Origin: Paenibacillus sp. FSL R7-0273
GTDB taxonomy: Bacteria > Bacillota > Bacilli > Paenibacillales > Paenibacillaceae
DNA: 64,000 nucleotides
Direction: 5' to 3'
Assembly (NCBI RefSeq): GCF_000758625.1
Contig: NZ_CP009283.1
Location: 7,086,501-7,150,500, forward strand
Both the position numbers and the translations under genes were made by a program. Position 1 is the first letter of the stretch. Each line of letters opens with the position of its first letter. The notes below the pieces were generated by a model. That model was not told the DNA's origin and made no database searches. It worked only from the letters and a program-made list of their open reading frames with translations. Positions 8,250 to 16,722 of the stretch are shown here, piece after piece.

Positions 8250-9323
8250 TTAAATAGCTTCTTGGGTTTTCTTGATCTGCTTGCTGCGCAGCTGCCCGCA
8301 GGCGGCATCGATATCGACTCCATGCTCCAGCCGGGTGCTGACGCTGACTCCCTGCTTCTTAAGGGTGTCAAAGAAGGCCCGGACCACTTCCCGGTCAGTC
8401 CGCTGGTACTGGCTGTGCTCATCGACCGGATTGTAAGGAATCAGGTTGACATTAACCAACTGCCGGCGGTGTTCGCCAATCAGCTCGGCCAGCTCCAGTG
8501 CATGCTCATGCTGGTCATTGATATCCTTCAGCAGAATATATTCCAGCGTAATCCGCCGGTTTGTCTTCTCCAGATAATAATCGATAGCAGGCATCAATTT
8601 CTCGAGCGGAATAGCGCGGTTGATCTTCATGATCGAGGTCCGCAGCTCGTTATTCGGCGCATGAAGCGAAATGGCCAGGTTTACCTGGGTGTTGGCATCA
8701 GCGAATTCTCTTATTTTGCCGGCCAGGCCGCTTGTTGATACCGTGATGCCTTTGCCGGCGATCGCCAGCCCCTTATGGTCCTTGACCGTAGTCAAAAAGT
8801 TCAGCAGATGCGTAAAGTTATCAAACGGCTCGCCGATCCCCATTACTACAACATGGCTGACCCTCTGGCCCAGGCCGGCCTGATCCAGGTGCAGCTGCAC
8901 CTTCATAATCTGCTCGACAATCTCTCCGCTCGACAGGTCCCGGCTCTTCGCCAGCAGTCCGCTTGCACAGAAGCTGCAGCCGATATTGCAGCCGACCTGT
9001 GTAGTTACACATACAGACAGGCCGTATTTCTGCCGCATCAGTACGGTCTCAATCAGGTTGCCGTCACTCAGGCGGAACAGAAACTTAATGGTCCCGTCAG
9101 CCGACTCCTGCTTCACATGCTCCTCCATCGTCTGAAACACAAAATGCTCAGACAACAGCCGGACGCATTCCTTGTTCGCCTCAGTCATATCTGCAAAATC
9201 AGTAACCCGCTTGCGGTACACATATTCCCAGACCTTGGCAGCGCGGGATTTCTTATGCCCGTGCTCCAGCAGCCATGACGATAACTGTTCTAAAGTTAAT
9301 CCATAAATGGATGATTTGCTCAT
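8250..9323 (-). CDS. rlmN: Dual-specificity 23S rRNA/tRNA adenine C2-methyltransferase RlmN
   Basis: 357 residues. The radical-SAM cluster motif CNIGCSFC (C112, C116, C119) binds the 4Fe-4S cluster. The C-terminal [10 protein letters not shown] carries the second catalytic cysteine (C342). The N-terminal RNA-binding helices ([13 protein letters not shown]) and [11 protein letters not shown] are also typical. RlmN methylates A2503 of 23S rRNA and A37 of some tRNAs. The start is preceded by AGAGG. Because Paenibacillus genomes often carry more than one RlmN-like gene, this could be a paralogue; the spacing in the cluster region and the sequence look closer to RlmN than to Cfr. Confidence 0.92.
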   Translation of the reverse strand: MSKSSIYGLTLEQLSSWLLEHGHKKSRAAKVWEYVYRKRVTDFADMTEANKECVRLLSEHFVFQTMEEHVKQESADGTIKFLFRLSDGNLIETVLMRQKYGLSVCVTTQVGCNIGCSFCASGLLAKSRDLSSGEIVEQIMKVQLHLDQAGLGQRVSHVVVMGIGEPFDNFTHLLNFLTTVKDHKGLAIAGKGITVSTSGLAGKIREFADANTQVNLAISLHAPNNELRTSIMKINRAIPLEKLMPAIDYYLEKTNRRITLEYILLKDINDQHEHALELAELIGEHRRQLVNVNLIPYNPVDEHSQYQRTDREVVRAFFDTLKKQGVSVSTRLEHGVDIDAACGQLRSKQIKKTQEAI

Positions 9324-9528
9324 GTTTACCTCTTTTCAAAACATTAAAGTGAAATCTGTACTAACTTTCTATTGTAGCTTTCACAGACCATTCTGCCAAC
9401 AACAATATCTTCTCATTCTCTCAAATTTTACTTATTAAAACAAGAGTAATCCGCGCTCCGGCGGCCGCAATTGCAATATTACACAAAGCTTTCACAGGAG
9501 CGCCGACACAGCGCGCGGCTATGCGCCA

Positions 9529-9569
9529 AAAAAAACAGCATCTCTGCTTCTTCGGCAGGTATGCTGCTT
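9529..9569 (-). terminator. Terminator of the deacetylase operon
   Basis: On the minus strand AGCAGCAT...ATGCTGTT, with an inner CTGC/GCAG stem, is followed by a T8 run just downstream of the deacetylase stop codon. The rest of the gap to rlmN (9324-9528) shows nothing recognisable. Confidence 0.85.
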
Positions 9570-9580
9570 ATATAAACTGA

Positions 9581-10945
9581 TTATTTAAAAACAGCAAACT
9601 TCAGTCCCTGCCCCTTCAGATAGGCAATGATCTTAGGAAGCGCCTGCACGGTCATCTGCTTCTCGTGCAGCAGATAGATACCGCCCGACGGATTGGTCCT
9701 GCGGAAATAATCGAGTATGGCCTCCGCACTTCCGGACTTCCAGTCCTCAGGGTCCCGGTTCCAGAGCAGGATTCTTAGCTGCTGTCTGTCCGCCTCTGCG
9801 GCGAGCCGGCTGTCCACCGCCCCATATGGCGGCCTGAAAATGGTAACAGGCTCAGCAGTAAGCTGCTCCAGCAGCCGGCTGGCCCGTTCCAGGTTAGCCC
9901 GGTTCTCCTCCTCCGGGTTAGCTGTCATATCGCTGTGATCCCAGGAATGGTTCCCTACCGCCATTCCCTGCCCGGCGGCATAGCGGACCGCTCCGGGATT
10001 CCGGCTGGCATTCACGCCGATGAACAGAAAATTCGCCGCAACCCCCTCCTTCACCAGAATATCTACCAGCTGTTCTGTATAGGGGGAAGGACCATCATCA
10101 AAGGTGAGGGCAACATAGCCCTCCGGCAGACTGTACTCATAGCTGTCTCCGGACAGCTCAACCGTCTCATAAAGCAGCCGCGGCTGTGCGGGCAGCCCTG
10201 CTAGTGATGCAGCGTTTTCGGCGGCTGGCCTGTTCTGAAGCGGAGGCTGCTGTAATTCCTCTGAGTCTGTTTTATCAGAAGCTTCCGCTGCGTTATGTAC
10301 GGAAGCTGGAGCAGCTGCGGCACTGCTTGCAGCCTCTGTCCTCTCTGAGTCCGCCGCCGGTACACCGGCTGAAGCCCTGGCTTCCATAGTGTTATCCTGT
10401 TTGGCTTCCGCACTGTTTGCAAACAGCCACGTCTCCCCTCCGTCCATACGAAGCAGGAGCAGCGCCAGCAGAAAACCGAATAACAGGCCGCGCAGCAGTA
10501 CAGTCCGTTTATATTTCAGTCCCGTTAATGCTGCCCGCTTATGCTCCGATTGTACAGGTATGCTGCGGACATCCTCAGCAGCCTCCTGCCGGTCTGCCTG
10601 CAGGGAGAGGGCATATTCCTGTTCCTTCAATTTAAGCAGCTGCTCCCCATAGCTCTCCGAGCAGCTAAAATACAGGGTTTCGCTAAAGGTATCCCTTATC
10701 CGGATCAGGCTGCTGAAGTATGTACGGCGGAAAGGGTCCCATTTCATGTACAGCGACAGCCGCACTTTATGTCCGCCCAGCGGGCCAAGCGCAGCAATTT
10801 GCAGATATGTATGTTCATCAATGCTGAGAATATGTCTCCTGCAGCCGTCCCGGGTGGTTATCCCCACCTCCAGGTGACAGCCGCCGTCCCGGCTGCCGAG
10901 CGCCAGAAGTTCAACTAACAGACCGGTGTTATCCTGTGCAGACAT
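9581..10945 (-). CDS. Membrane-anchored polysaccharide deacetylase (NodB domain)
   Basis: 454 residues: a cytoplasmic N-terminal part of about 145 residues, one hydrophobic helix (about 149-166), a low-complexity Ala/Glu/Ser linker (about 175-270) and a C-terminal NodB domain. The NodB motifs are intact: TFDDGP, the metal-binding HSWDH, RPPYG, DPEDW and LLHE. Such enzymes remove acetyl groups from peptidoglycan or other N-acetylated glycans outside the membrane. The unusual cytoplasmic N-terminal domain resembles nothing I recognise. It follows the coiled-coil gene by 5 bp, so the two are one operon, and the N-terminal part might contact that protein. Confidence 0.9.
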   Translation of the reverse strand: MSAQDNTGLLVELLALGSRDGGCHLEVGITTRDGCRRHILSIDEHTYLQIAALGPLGGHKVRLSLYMKWDPFRRTYFSSLIRIRDTFSETLYFSCSESYGEQLLKLKEQEYALSLQADRQEAAEDVRSIPVQSEHKRAALTGLKYKRTVLLRGLLFGFLLALLLLRMDGGETWLFANSAEAKQDNTMEARASAGVPAADSERTEAASSAAAAPASVHNAAEASDKTDSEELQQPPLQNRPAAENAASLAGLPAQPRLLYETVELSGDSYEYSLPEGYVALTFDDGPSPYTEQLVDILVKEGVAANFLFIGVNASRNPGAVRYAAGQGMAVGNHSWDHSDMTANPEEENRANLERASRLLEQLTAEPVTIFRPPYGAVDSRLAAEADRQQLRILLWNRDPEDWKSGSAEAILDYFRRTNPSGGIYLLHEKQMTVQALPKIIAYLKGQGLKFAVFK

Positions 10946-10950
10946 AATTG

Positions 10951-11673
10951 TTATGTATCCCCGTATTCTTCATTGCGCTCTGATGGAGGGCTTCCGGCAC
11001 TGAAGGGGACGGTCATCCGGCTTGTAAAATCACTGATCATCCCGGAGAGGTAGGCCTTCTCCTGCCGGACCGTATCGTATTTCTGCCGCAGATGGCCGTT
11101 TTCTGTCTCCAGCCGGCTGATCCGGTCCTCCAGCTCAATAATCCGCTTATGCTTGTCCACATGGGCTTCATGATGCTTCTGCATCAGCTTGGCGTACTTC
11201 TGCTGCTCCAGCTCAATCGTACTTTTTAGCTCGTCAGCCTTGGCCGACATGGTGTCCCGGAGCTCACGGTGATCCTCAAGCACCTGATCCATCTTCAGAT
11301 TCTTCTCGGCGAGGCGCTGCTCCAGCTCCAGGATATCCTTCTCCCGTTCTTCAATAACCTTGTTCAGATTCTTTAAATCCTTGCCTATCCGCTCAATATG
11401 GCTGCCGGAGTGGTTCAGGCGGTCCTGGAGCTCATAATTGCTTGCTTCTGCATGCGCCCTGGCCTGTATCATCTGTTCTACTGCAAAAATCAGATCCAGT
11501 GATTTCTTATCCAGCTGGGTCTTACCTGCAGAGATCAGGCCGGCTGAGTGTTCATTTGGCCTGCTGCCATCCGGCTCTGCTGCAGGTGCCTCCTCCGCCT
11601 GCGGCACCGCTGCAGCCCCGGAGTTTACCGCCCGTTCTGCCGCATCCTTTTTCCTGAAAAAAGAACCTGCCAT
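10951..11673 (-). CDS. Cytoplasmic coiled-coil protein, first gene of the deacetylase operon
   Basis: 240 residues with a short basic start (MAGSFFRKKDAAERA), an Ala/Pro-rich stretch to about residue 50, and a long continuous coiled coil at about 60-220 rich in Glu, Lys, Leu and Arg. No catalytic motif, signal peptide or membrane helix is seen. It lies 5 bp upstream of a membrane-anchored polysaccharide deacetylase, so a scaffold or positioning role for that enzyme is possible, but this is only context. The 247 bp upstream hold a terminator for the gene before it and nothing else clear. Confidence 0.8.
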   Translation of the reverse strand: MAGSFFRKKDAAERAVNSGAAAVPQAEEAPAAEPDGSRPNEHSAGLISAGKTQLDKKSLDLIFAVEQMIQARAHAEASNYELQDRLNHSGSHIERIGKDLKNLNKVIEEREKDILELEQRLAEKNLKMDQVLEDHRELRDTMSAKADELKSTIELEQQKYAKLMQKHHEAHVDKHKRIIELEDRISRLETENGHLRQKYDTVRQEKAYLSGMISDFTSRMTVPFSAGSPPSERNEEYGDT

Positions 11674-11857
11674 CTATCCATCACCTCGAGATGAAATGTC
11701 AAAAAATGTCGAGCATTCACGAGATTATTATAGATGATTTGTCCGGTCCGGAAGTGAGCCGAATTGTCTAACTTTCAGACGTATATCTAAAGGACCATTT
11801 TAACTACGAAGGGATAATTATCCAAGTCTTTAGAATCATACCCCTATAGCGGAACAG

Positions 11858-11889
11858 CAAAAAGCGCAGCCCGAAAGGACTACGCTTAT
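11858..11889 (-). terminator. Terminator of the GIY-YIG gene
   Basis: On the minus strand an imperfect stem AAGCGTAGTCC / GGGCTGCGCTT with a TTTC loop ends in TTTTT. Confidence 0.7.
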
Positions 11890-11920
11890 CTGTACCGGAG
11901 CAGCCTGTCTATAGAGCTGC

Positions 11921-12277
11921 TTATTTATAGAGTACCTTCTCCACATTGTATTTCGCTCTGAGCTTGTTCACAATGTACGTTTCGTAAATCTCCCGGTCCA
12001 CCGGATCTTCCACAATGCAGACCTCGATCTTCGCCACTTCATCCCGGTGGGCCTTCATGACCGAGACGGTATCCTCGAAATGCTTTTTGATCCGCGGTCT
12101 GAGCTTTCTGGCCTTGCCCACAAACAGCAGCTCGTCCTTATCGTTGTAGAACATAAAGATGCCGCCCGCTTCCCGCGTAATCAGGTGAAAATCGGTAAAT
12201 CCGTAAATATGGCTCAGCACCGGGTTCTCTTGCTTAAATATAGTGACTTCCGGCGCAGGAATGGTAATACTGATCAT
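11921..12277 (-). CDS. Single-domain GIY-YIG-like nuclease protein
   Basis: 118 residues. The core GGIFMFYNDKDELLFVGKA plus RPRIKKHF corresponds to the GIY-YIG fold (GIF and FVG replace GIY and YIG), and E138-type position residues lie in the ETYIVNKLRAKYN segment, as in the UvrC N-terminus. It is a stand-alone domain without DNA-binding partner domains. Such short proteins occur in Bacillales and their substrates are unknown. It is transcribed alone, with its own terminator. A second GIY-YIG protein, a UvrC-like one, lies at 23150-24268. Confidence 0.8.
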   Translation of the reverse strand: MISITIPAPEVTIFKQENPVLSHIYGFTDFHLITREAGGIFMFYNDKDELLFVGKARKLRPRIKKHFEDTVSVMKAHRDEVAKIEVCIVEDPVDREIYETYIVNKLRAKYNVEKVLYK

Positions 12278-12339
12278 TTGAGCTCACTTCCCTCTGACAT
12301 AGACTAAGATTAAATAGTATCACAGATCAAACAGCCTGA

Positions 12340-13518
12340 CTATCGATGAAAAGGGCATTTCATGGAGGTCTCGTCAGGGGGCGGGCTGCTGTTCCGGCCG
12401 GAAAAAGCCGGCTTCTGATAAATCAGACGCGGACTGAAATTGAGCTCCCTCAGCTTGTTGTCCTCCCAGATTGGTGTGGAGGAAGGTGACATCGGCGGAA
12501 TCAGCCAATGCCATTTGCCGGACACCTCCCGGCCCTTCTGCCTCTCCTGCTCCTGAAACCGGACAAACTGGTCGGCCGCTGTATGATGATCCACAATGCT
12601 GACCCCCGCCAGCTTAAAGGAATGCAGTACAGCGCGGTTCAGCTCCAGCAGGGCCCGGTCCTTCCAGAGCGAGGTATTGGTTGAACGGTCCAGCCCCAGC
12701 AGGTCAGCTACCGCCGGAAGGCGGTTATACCGTCCCGTATCCCCCAGATTGCGCGAGCCGATCTCCGTTTCCATATACCAGCCGTTAAAGGGTGCTGCCG
12801 GATAGCGGATACCGCCAATCCCCAGCAGCATATCAGACACGACCGGAACGGCATACCAGCGCAGCCCCAGCCCGCCGAATTGTTCTATCTCCGGATGGCT
12901 GAGCGGCACCTCCTGCACCAGCGCCTCCGGTATTGTGAACCAGCTCGGTGGCTCATCCCCGATGCTGATAACCAGCGGCAGCACGTCAAAATCACCGCCG
13001 CTGCCCTGCCAGCCAAGCTCCCGGCAGACTGCCGTGAAGGCATCCGAGGCCGGGTCGCCGCTGCGGGGTTGTTCATCCTGCCCGGGATAGCCGGCATACC
13101 GGATCAGCTGGTGGTTCCAGATCCGGATAGCCCTGCCCGGTTCCGTACCGCTGCGGAACACGGTCATTACCGGACGAATCCGGCCGCCGTTGCCGGCGCG
13201 CTCCAGATGCCGGAACAGCGCCTCCGCCACCTGAGGGGCCGTTTCGGCCTGTCGGGCATCGAGGACCTCCAGCGTATGCCAGAACAGCCTGCCGATGCAG
13301 CGGCTGTTATGCCGCCAGGCCATTCTGGAGCCGTGCGTAAGCTCTTCGGCTGTATGAATATAGGTTCCCGTTAAACTTAACTCTTTATGTACTGCTTCTA
13401 TGCGCCGGTTCAGCTCAGCAGGTGACTTTTCTAATTCACTGTAGCACTGCCGGAGGAAGGATTCAGCCTGTTCCAGCTGTACTTCCAGGCTTACTTCTTC
13501 GCGGGTCTGTATTTCCAT
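12340..13518 (-). CDS. nos: Bacterial nitric oxide synthase oxygenase
   Basis: 392 residues matching bacterial NOS oxygenase domains, which make NO from L-arginine with electrons from a cellular flavodoxin. The haem-ligating cysteine is C74 in NSRCIGRLFW. The arginine-binding glutamate lies in NGWYMETEIGSRNL (E252). The C-terminal WHWLIPPMSPSSTPIW forms the pterin/dimer region. The C-terminus extends beyond the usual end with SSPPPDETSMKCPFHR. The start is the ATG at 13518 (7 nt after AGAGGAC); an in-frame GTG ten codons upstream lies in front of that site and reaches into the IS end. A TnpB element sits immediately upstream, separating nos from its presumed promoter. Confidence 0.95.
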   Translation of the reverse strand: MEIQTREEVSLEVQLEQAESFLRQCYSELEKSPAELNRRIEAVHKELSLTGTYIHTAEELTHGSRMAWRHNSRCIGRLFWHTLEVLDARQAETAPQVAEALFRHLERAGNGGRIRPVMTVFRSGTEPGRAIRIWNHQLIRYAGYPGQDEQPRSGDPASDAFTAVCRELGWQGSGGDFDVLPLVISIGDEPPSWFTIPEALVQEVPLSHPEIEQFGGLGLRWYAVPVVSDMLLGIGGIRYPAAPFNGWYMETEIGSRNLGDTGRYNRLPAVADLLGLDRSTNTSLWKDRALLELNRAVLHSFKLAGVSIVDHHTAADQFVRFQEQERQKGREVSGKWHWLIPPMSPSSTPIWEDNKLRELNFSPRLIYQKPAFSGRNSSPPPDETSMKCPFHR

Positions 13519-13532
13519 ATAGTCCTCTTTCT

Positions 13533-13660
13533 TTGAATTGTCCCCCACTTAGCTAACGCTTGAAGTGGCGGATTCTTGCGAACAGAAGCGTAACCTCTTC
13601 TTATTTAGCAAGCGATTCCTGCGTTCCCGCAGTTCTATCATTTGGATAGGTGGCGGTTAA
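13533..13660 (-). ncRNA. Candidate omega RNA (right-end guide RNA) of the TnpB element
   Basis: In IS200/IS605 elements the RNA spanning the 3' end of tnpB and the right end folds into a scaffold, and the bases just beyond the element act as guide. The 125 bp between the tnpB stop and the right end are non-coding and contain several short stems, including the terminal CCACTT/AAGTGG hairpin. The guide would then be the first 16-20 bases beyond 13533, that is the nos ribosome binding site and start codon. Presence is inferred from family knowledge, not seen as a transcript. Confidence 0.45.
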
Positions 13661-14745
13661 ACCGCTACTTGTGCAATATTATGAGCGGCGTTTTCATCAC
13701 GGTCATGAAGCGTACCGCAAGCGTTGCACGTCCATTCCCGAACCGCAAGATTCTTTACTTCCGGGTGGATCGTGCCACACACGTGACACTGCTGACTGGT
13801 CGGTTCGAACGTATCGGCGATCCGAAGGGTTCGTCCATACCAAAGGGCTTTGTACGTCAGTTGCCGTACCCATTCCCCCCAAGACGCATCCGCGATGGAT
13901 TTTGAAAGCTTGGGATTCTGAATCATATTCGCGACACGCAGATGTTCGATACTAATCGTTTGGTTTTCACGGATCAGTTTCGTTGTCAGTTGGTGGAGAA
14001 AATCATTTCGTTTATTCGCAATACGTTCGTGAATGCGAGCGACATGCTGCTTCGCTTTCTTCCAGTTGGAGCCGCCCGGAGTACGCCGAGCCATCCGCCG
14101 CTGCCAAAGCGCCAGCTTTTTCTCATATTGGCGGTAAAAGCGGGGGTTGGCATACCGTTCACCATTTGAGCTTACAGCATACTCTTTCAAACCCAGATCG
14201 ATTCCGATATGTGCGTCCACTTGCGGCAGTGGGTTCTTTTCAACTTCGCAACTAAGCGAAACAAAAAATTTCCCACTGGCGTTTTGACGCACGGTAGCGG
14301 ACAATATCCGGCCTTCCAGCTTCCGGGAGTTTGCAAAACGCATCCAGCCGAGTTTTGGGAGCTTCAAGCGACTCCCCTCAATGGCGATATTCCCGTTCGT
14401 GAATTTGGTCGTGTAACTTTGAACCGGATGCTTCCGGCTCTTAAAGCGTGGCGCTTGATTTTGCTTTTTGAAAAAGCGATCAAAGCTATCCGCCACATGA
14501 CGGGCAACCGACTGCAAAGCGATGCTATCGACTTCTTTCAGCCAGTCGTATTGCGCTTTTAGTACAGGGAGTTTTGTCGCACAAGCGTGATAGGACAAGC
14601 CTTTTCCCGTTTCCGCATAGCTTTGATTCCAAGTGTCCAAAAAGGTATTGAACACAAAGCGGCAGCAGCCGAACATACGCCTTATGAGTTGCTGTTGTTC
14701 CGGTGTGGGGTAGATCCGGTATTTATAGGCTTGATGTATCAGCAT
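13657..14745 (-). CDS. tnpB: TnpB RNA-guided nuclease (IS605 OrfB)
   Basis: 362 residues, a full-length TnpB. The RuvC-like residues are all present: Asp in IGIDLGLKEYAV, Glu in ISIEHLRV and Asp in LHDRDENAAHN. A four-Cys zinc ribbon (CHVCG...CNACG) lies between the last two. The N-terminus AYKYRIYPTPEQQQ is typical. The start is the ATG at 14745, 6 nt after GAGGTG; an in-frame upstream Met lies before the ribosome binding site. The protein looks intact and potentially active as an RNA-guided DNA nuclease. A TATAAT-like box lies upstream at 14779-14784. Confidence 0.95.
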   Translation of the reverse strand: MLIHQAYKYRIYPTPEQQQLIRRMFGCCRFVFNTFLDTWNQSYAETGKGLSYHACATKLPVLKAQYDWLKEVDSIALQSVARHVADSFDRFFKKQNQAPRFKSRKHPVQSYTTKFTNGNIAIEGSRLKLPKLGWMRFANSRKLEGRILSATVRQNASGKFFVSLSCEVEKNPLPQVDAHIGIDLGLKEYAVSSNGERYANPRFYRQYEKKLALWQRRMARRTPGGSNWKKAKQHVARIHERIANKRNDFLHQLTTKLIRENQTISIEHLRVANMIQNPKLSKSIADASWGEWVRQLTYKALWYGRTLRIADTFEPTSQQCHVCGTIHPEVKNLAVREWTCNACGTLHDRDENAAHNIAQVAV

Positions 14746-14946
14746 GTGCGACACCTCATTTTTGGTAATATTATTCATATTATAGCACATGCGTTCGGGT
14801 TTAGGTCAATTACCGCAGATTCATCCCCACCCTATCGAGGGTGGAGTATTCTCAGCTTTTTTAGATAAATAGTGTAAATCATTCCTGAATCCTATATGAT
14901 AATTAAAAGGTAATGATTGGATATAAAGAATGGGAGGAGCAGAGAT

Positions 14947-15216
14947 ATGCTCGGGATCAAAATGAACCGTGAAGATGACAACCTTATCATCCGCTGGCAG
15001 CTGACAAAAATCGAGATACCCGTTACGGACATTACAGAGGTAACGCTGGATGATACCTATGGAGGCTCTGACAAGGATGCCATACGTATAGGAACACCCT
15101 ATGGAACTACCGGCAGAGTCCTTATCCGGTCAAAACAGCGATCTTATCTATTATTTACCTCAGACGCAGAGGTTATCAAGGAAAAGGCAGAGCAGCTGTT
15201 GAAAACGGGCAGCTGA
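14947..15216 (+). CDS. SunI/YnzG-family small protein
   Basis: 89 residues, starting at the ATG preceded by GGGAGGAG. The sequence IRWQLTKIEIPVTDITEVTLDDTYGG and IRIGTPYGTTGRVLI match the SunI (sublancin immunity)/YnzG family, small PH-like-fold proteins of Bacillales. SunI itself is membrane-anchored and protects against sublancin; most relatives have no known role and no sublancin genes are present here. Here no membrane helix is visible. It is followed after 35 bp by a monooxygenase-like gene, likely in one operon. Confidence 0.8.
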   Translation: MLGIKMNREDDNLIIRWQLTKIEIPVTDITEVTLDDTYGGSDKDAIRIGTPYGTTGRVLIRSKQRSYLLFTSDAEVIKEKAEQLLKTGS

Positions 15217-15251
15217 CAATGAACAAAACTCAAAATATTGGAGGCTGACCC

Positions 15252-15572
15252 ATGAGCAAATTCGGCATATACGCCAAATTTACCGCCAAGCCGGGTGAAC
15301 GCGATACACTCGCAGCCATTCTGCTGGAAAGCGCCGCTGCAGCTGAAGCTGTGGCAGAGTGTGAGCTCTATATCATCAATCATTCTGAGACTGAGCCTGA
15401 TGTCCTCTGGGTAACAGAGGTATGGTCCAGCCAGGAGGCTCATGCAGCCTCGCTTACTCTCGAAGCTACAAGAGCAGCGATCCAGCGGGCGATGCCGCTG
15501 ATTGCAGGTGTGGAGCCAACAAGGCTCCGGCCGATCGGCGGAAAAGGGCTGAGCTTTAGCAATGGCGAATAA
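15252..15572 (+). CDS. Putative quinol/antibiotic-biosynthesis-type (ABM) monooxygenase
   Basis: 106 residues of ferredoxin-like ABM fold, beginning MSKFGIYAKFTAKPGERDTLAAILL and including ELYIINHSETEPDVLWVTEVWSS, the usual YgiN-like pattern. Such dimeric proteins act on quinones or aromatic compounds without a bound cofactor, or have unknown roles. The ribosome binding site is GGAGG. It is probably cotranscribed with the SunI-like gene. The 96 bp to the next stop codon contain no clear terminator. Confidence 0.85.
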   Translation: MSKFGIYAKFTAKPGERDTLAAILLESAAAAEAVAECELYIINHSETEPDVLWVTEVWSSQEAHAASLTLEATRAAIQRAMPLIAGVEPTRLRPIGGKGLSFSNGE

Positions 15573-15668
15573 AGCATTAATCCTTCGCGGAGCCTGATCA
15601 TTCCCGCACCCGGCTGACCGCTGCGACGGCTGCCCCCTGCACCAGAAGCAGCAGAGGGCGGCACTCCC

Positions 15669-16511
15669 TTATTCGTTATCCAGCTCCGCCAGCCTCGCTA
15701 TAATTCTCCGTTTGCGGTACAGCATCTGCGCCGCCTCCGCCACATCCTCAAGCGCCTTGCGGTTGGTAAACGCGCCGAAGAACATTCCGGCAACCGGAAC
15801 CGTCTGCAGCAGCTTCTTCCAGCCCCAGTTATCCCGGTACACCGTGATAACCTCCTTCCAGCCCTGGATTTTGGAGACCGCCTCATTGGTTCCTGCTGTA
15901 ATGTCCCCGTTACCTCCGGCCTGCAGATTCAGCTCCTTAAGAATCGTCCGCTTGCCGACAATGTCGGATGAGGCGAATTGCATTACTTTTACGGTAAAGA
16001 TCCGCTCTGCCTTATCGGTGGGATCATAGCCGTAGCATAAACCGATCTCCTGAATGACCTTGAGTGACAGCCCCATAATTGCCGGGATATCCGCCGCCAG
16101 TGTGAATACACCGCCGAAGCCTGTTGTCGCCCCCTGCACTGTGGCGACGTTCCGGCTGCTCCCGCTAAGCTTCTCTGCCGCCGCATCCATAACAGCCAGC
16201 GGATAAGGCCCTTGCTCAGGGGCGCCTGCCGACCGGCTGGCCGTCTCCATCAGCTGACCCACCTTGCGCCCGGCTACAAGGTAATTCCCCCCGTTCTGAA
16301 TATAGCTGCCCAGCTCGTCCAGCAGCTTGCCTATTTTTTCATGGATTACCTTAGGGGTCACCTTGTCGAGCAGCTTGAACGGCAGACGGGTGATCCGGTC
16401 CCAGATCATCAGCTTGTTCTGCTCCTTCTCCCATGCGCTGATTCCGGCAAGGGCAGCCAGCAGCTCCTCCCGTGTCTCCATTGATGCTGTTTTCCCTGCG
16501 TTGTCCAACAT
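15669..16511 (-). CDS. EcsC-family protein
   Basis: 280 residues from the ATG at 16511, which has GAAGGAGGGG upstream; the open frame extends further but without a better start. The C-terminal two thirds match the EcsC family: GATTGFGGVFTLAADIPAIMGLSLKVIQEIG, and TVPVAGMFFGAFTNRKALEDVAEAAQMLYRKR. Several moderately hydrophobic helices suggest membrane association. EcsC of Bacillus subtilis lies in an ABC transporter operon and its function is unclear; no transporter adjoins this gene. Role unknown. Confidence 0.85.
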   Translation of the reverse strand: MLDNAGKTASMETREELLAALAGISAWEKEQNKLMIWDRITRLPFKLLDKVTPKVIHEKIGKLLDELGSYIQNGGNYLVAGRKVGQLMETASRSAGAPEQGPYPLAVMDAAAEKLSGSSRNVATVQGATTGFGGVFTLAADIPAIMGLSLKVIQEIGLCYGYDPTDKAERIFTVKVMQFASSDIVGKRTILKELNLQAGGNGDITAGTNEAVSKIQGWKEVITVYRDNWGWKKLLQTVPVAGMFFGAFTNRKALEDVAEAAQMLYRKRRIIARLAELDNE

Positions 16512-16665
16512 ATCTTCCCCTCCTTCATAGTAGTCCTGCGCCGCTTTTGAGGTTCTACGCACGGTCTGTATCTGCGGTTTCGCATCTCTTAGATGATTAA
16601 CCGGAAACGGCAGGCTTGAATGCCGGAGCAGGGCAAATTGATACAGCTTCCCGGAGCTGTGCACA

Positions 16666-16699
16666 GAAAAAGGCACTCCCGGATCACACCGGGAATGCC
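16666..16699 (-). terminator. Terminator of the small helical protein gene
   Basis: On the minus strand GGCATTCCCGG / CCGGGAGTGCC with a short loop is followed by TTTTT. Confidence 0.85.
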
Positions 16700-16722
16700 G
16701 GAAGCCAATGTGTAAACAGCCT

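Larger units (their letters stand above)
13533..14873 (-). mobile_element. IS200/IS605-family, TnpB-only (IS1341-type) element
   Basis: Proposed limits are 1341 bp. The left end (high coordinate) would start directly after a TTAC target (minus strand, 14874-14877) and carries a CCACCC/GGGTGG hairpin at 14827-14844. The right end (low coordinate) carries the CCACTT/AAGTGG hairpin at about 13546-13569 and ends in TCAA at 13533-13536. TTAC and TCAA are the cleavage tetranucleotides of IS608-type elements. No target duplication is expected and none is seen. There is no tnpA, so movement would need a transposase in trans. Exact ends are inferred and could shift by some bases. Confidence 0.6.

Noticed and set aside
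11921..14745. A defence island formed by the GIY-YIG protein, nos and TnpB
   Set aside because: The genes have separate promoters and terminators, nos is metabolic, and TnpB belongs to a transposon. Nothing else in the region has defence features.
14947..15216. Bacteriocin (sublancin) locus around the SunI-like gene
   Set aside because: No peptide precursor, glycosyltransferase or ABC exporter is nearby. The next gene is a monooxygenase-like protein.
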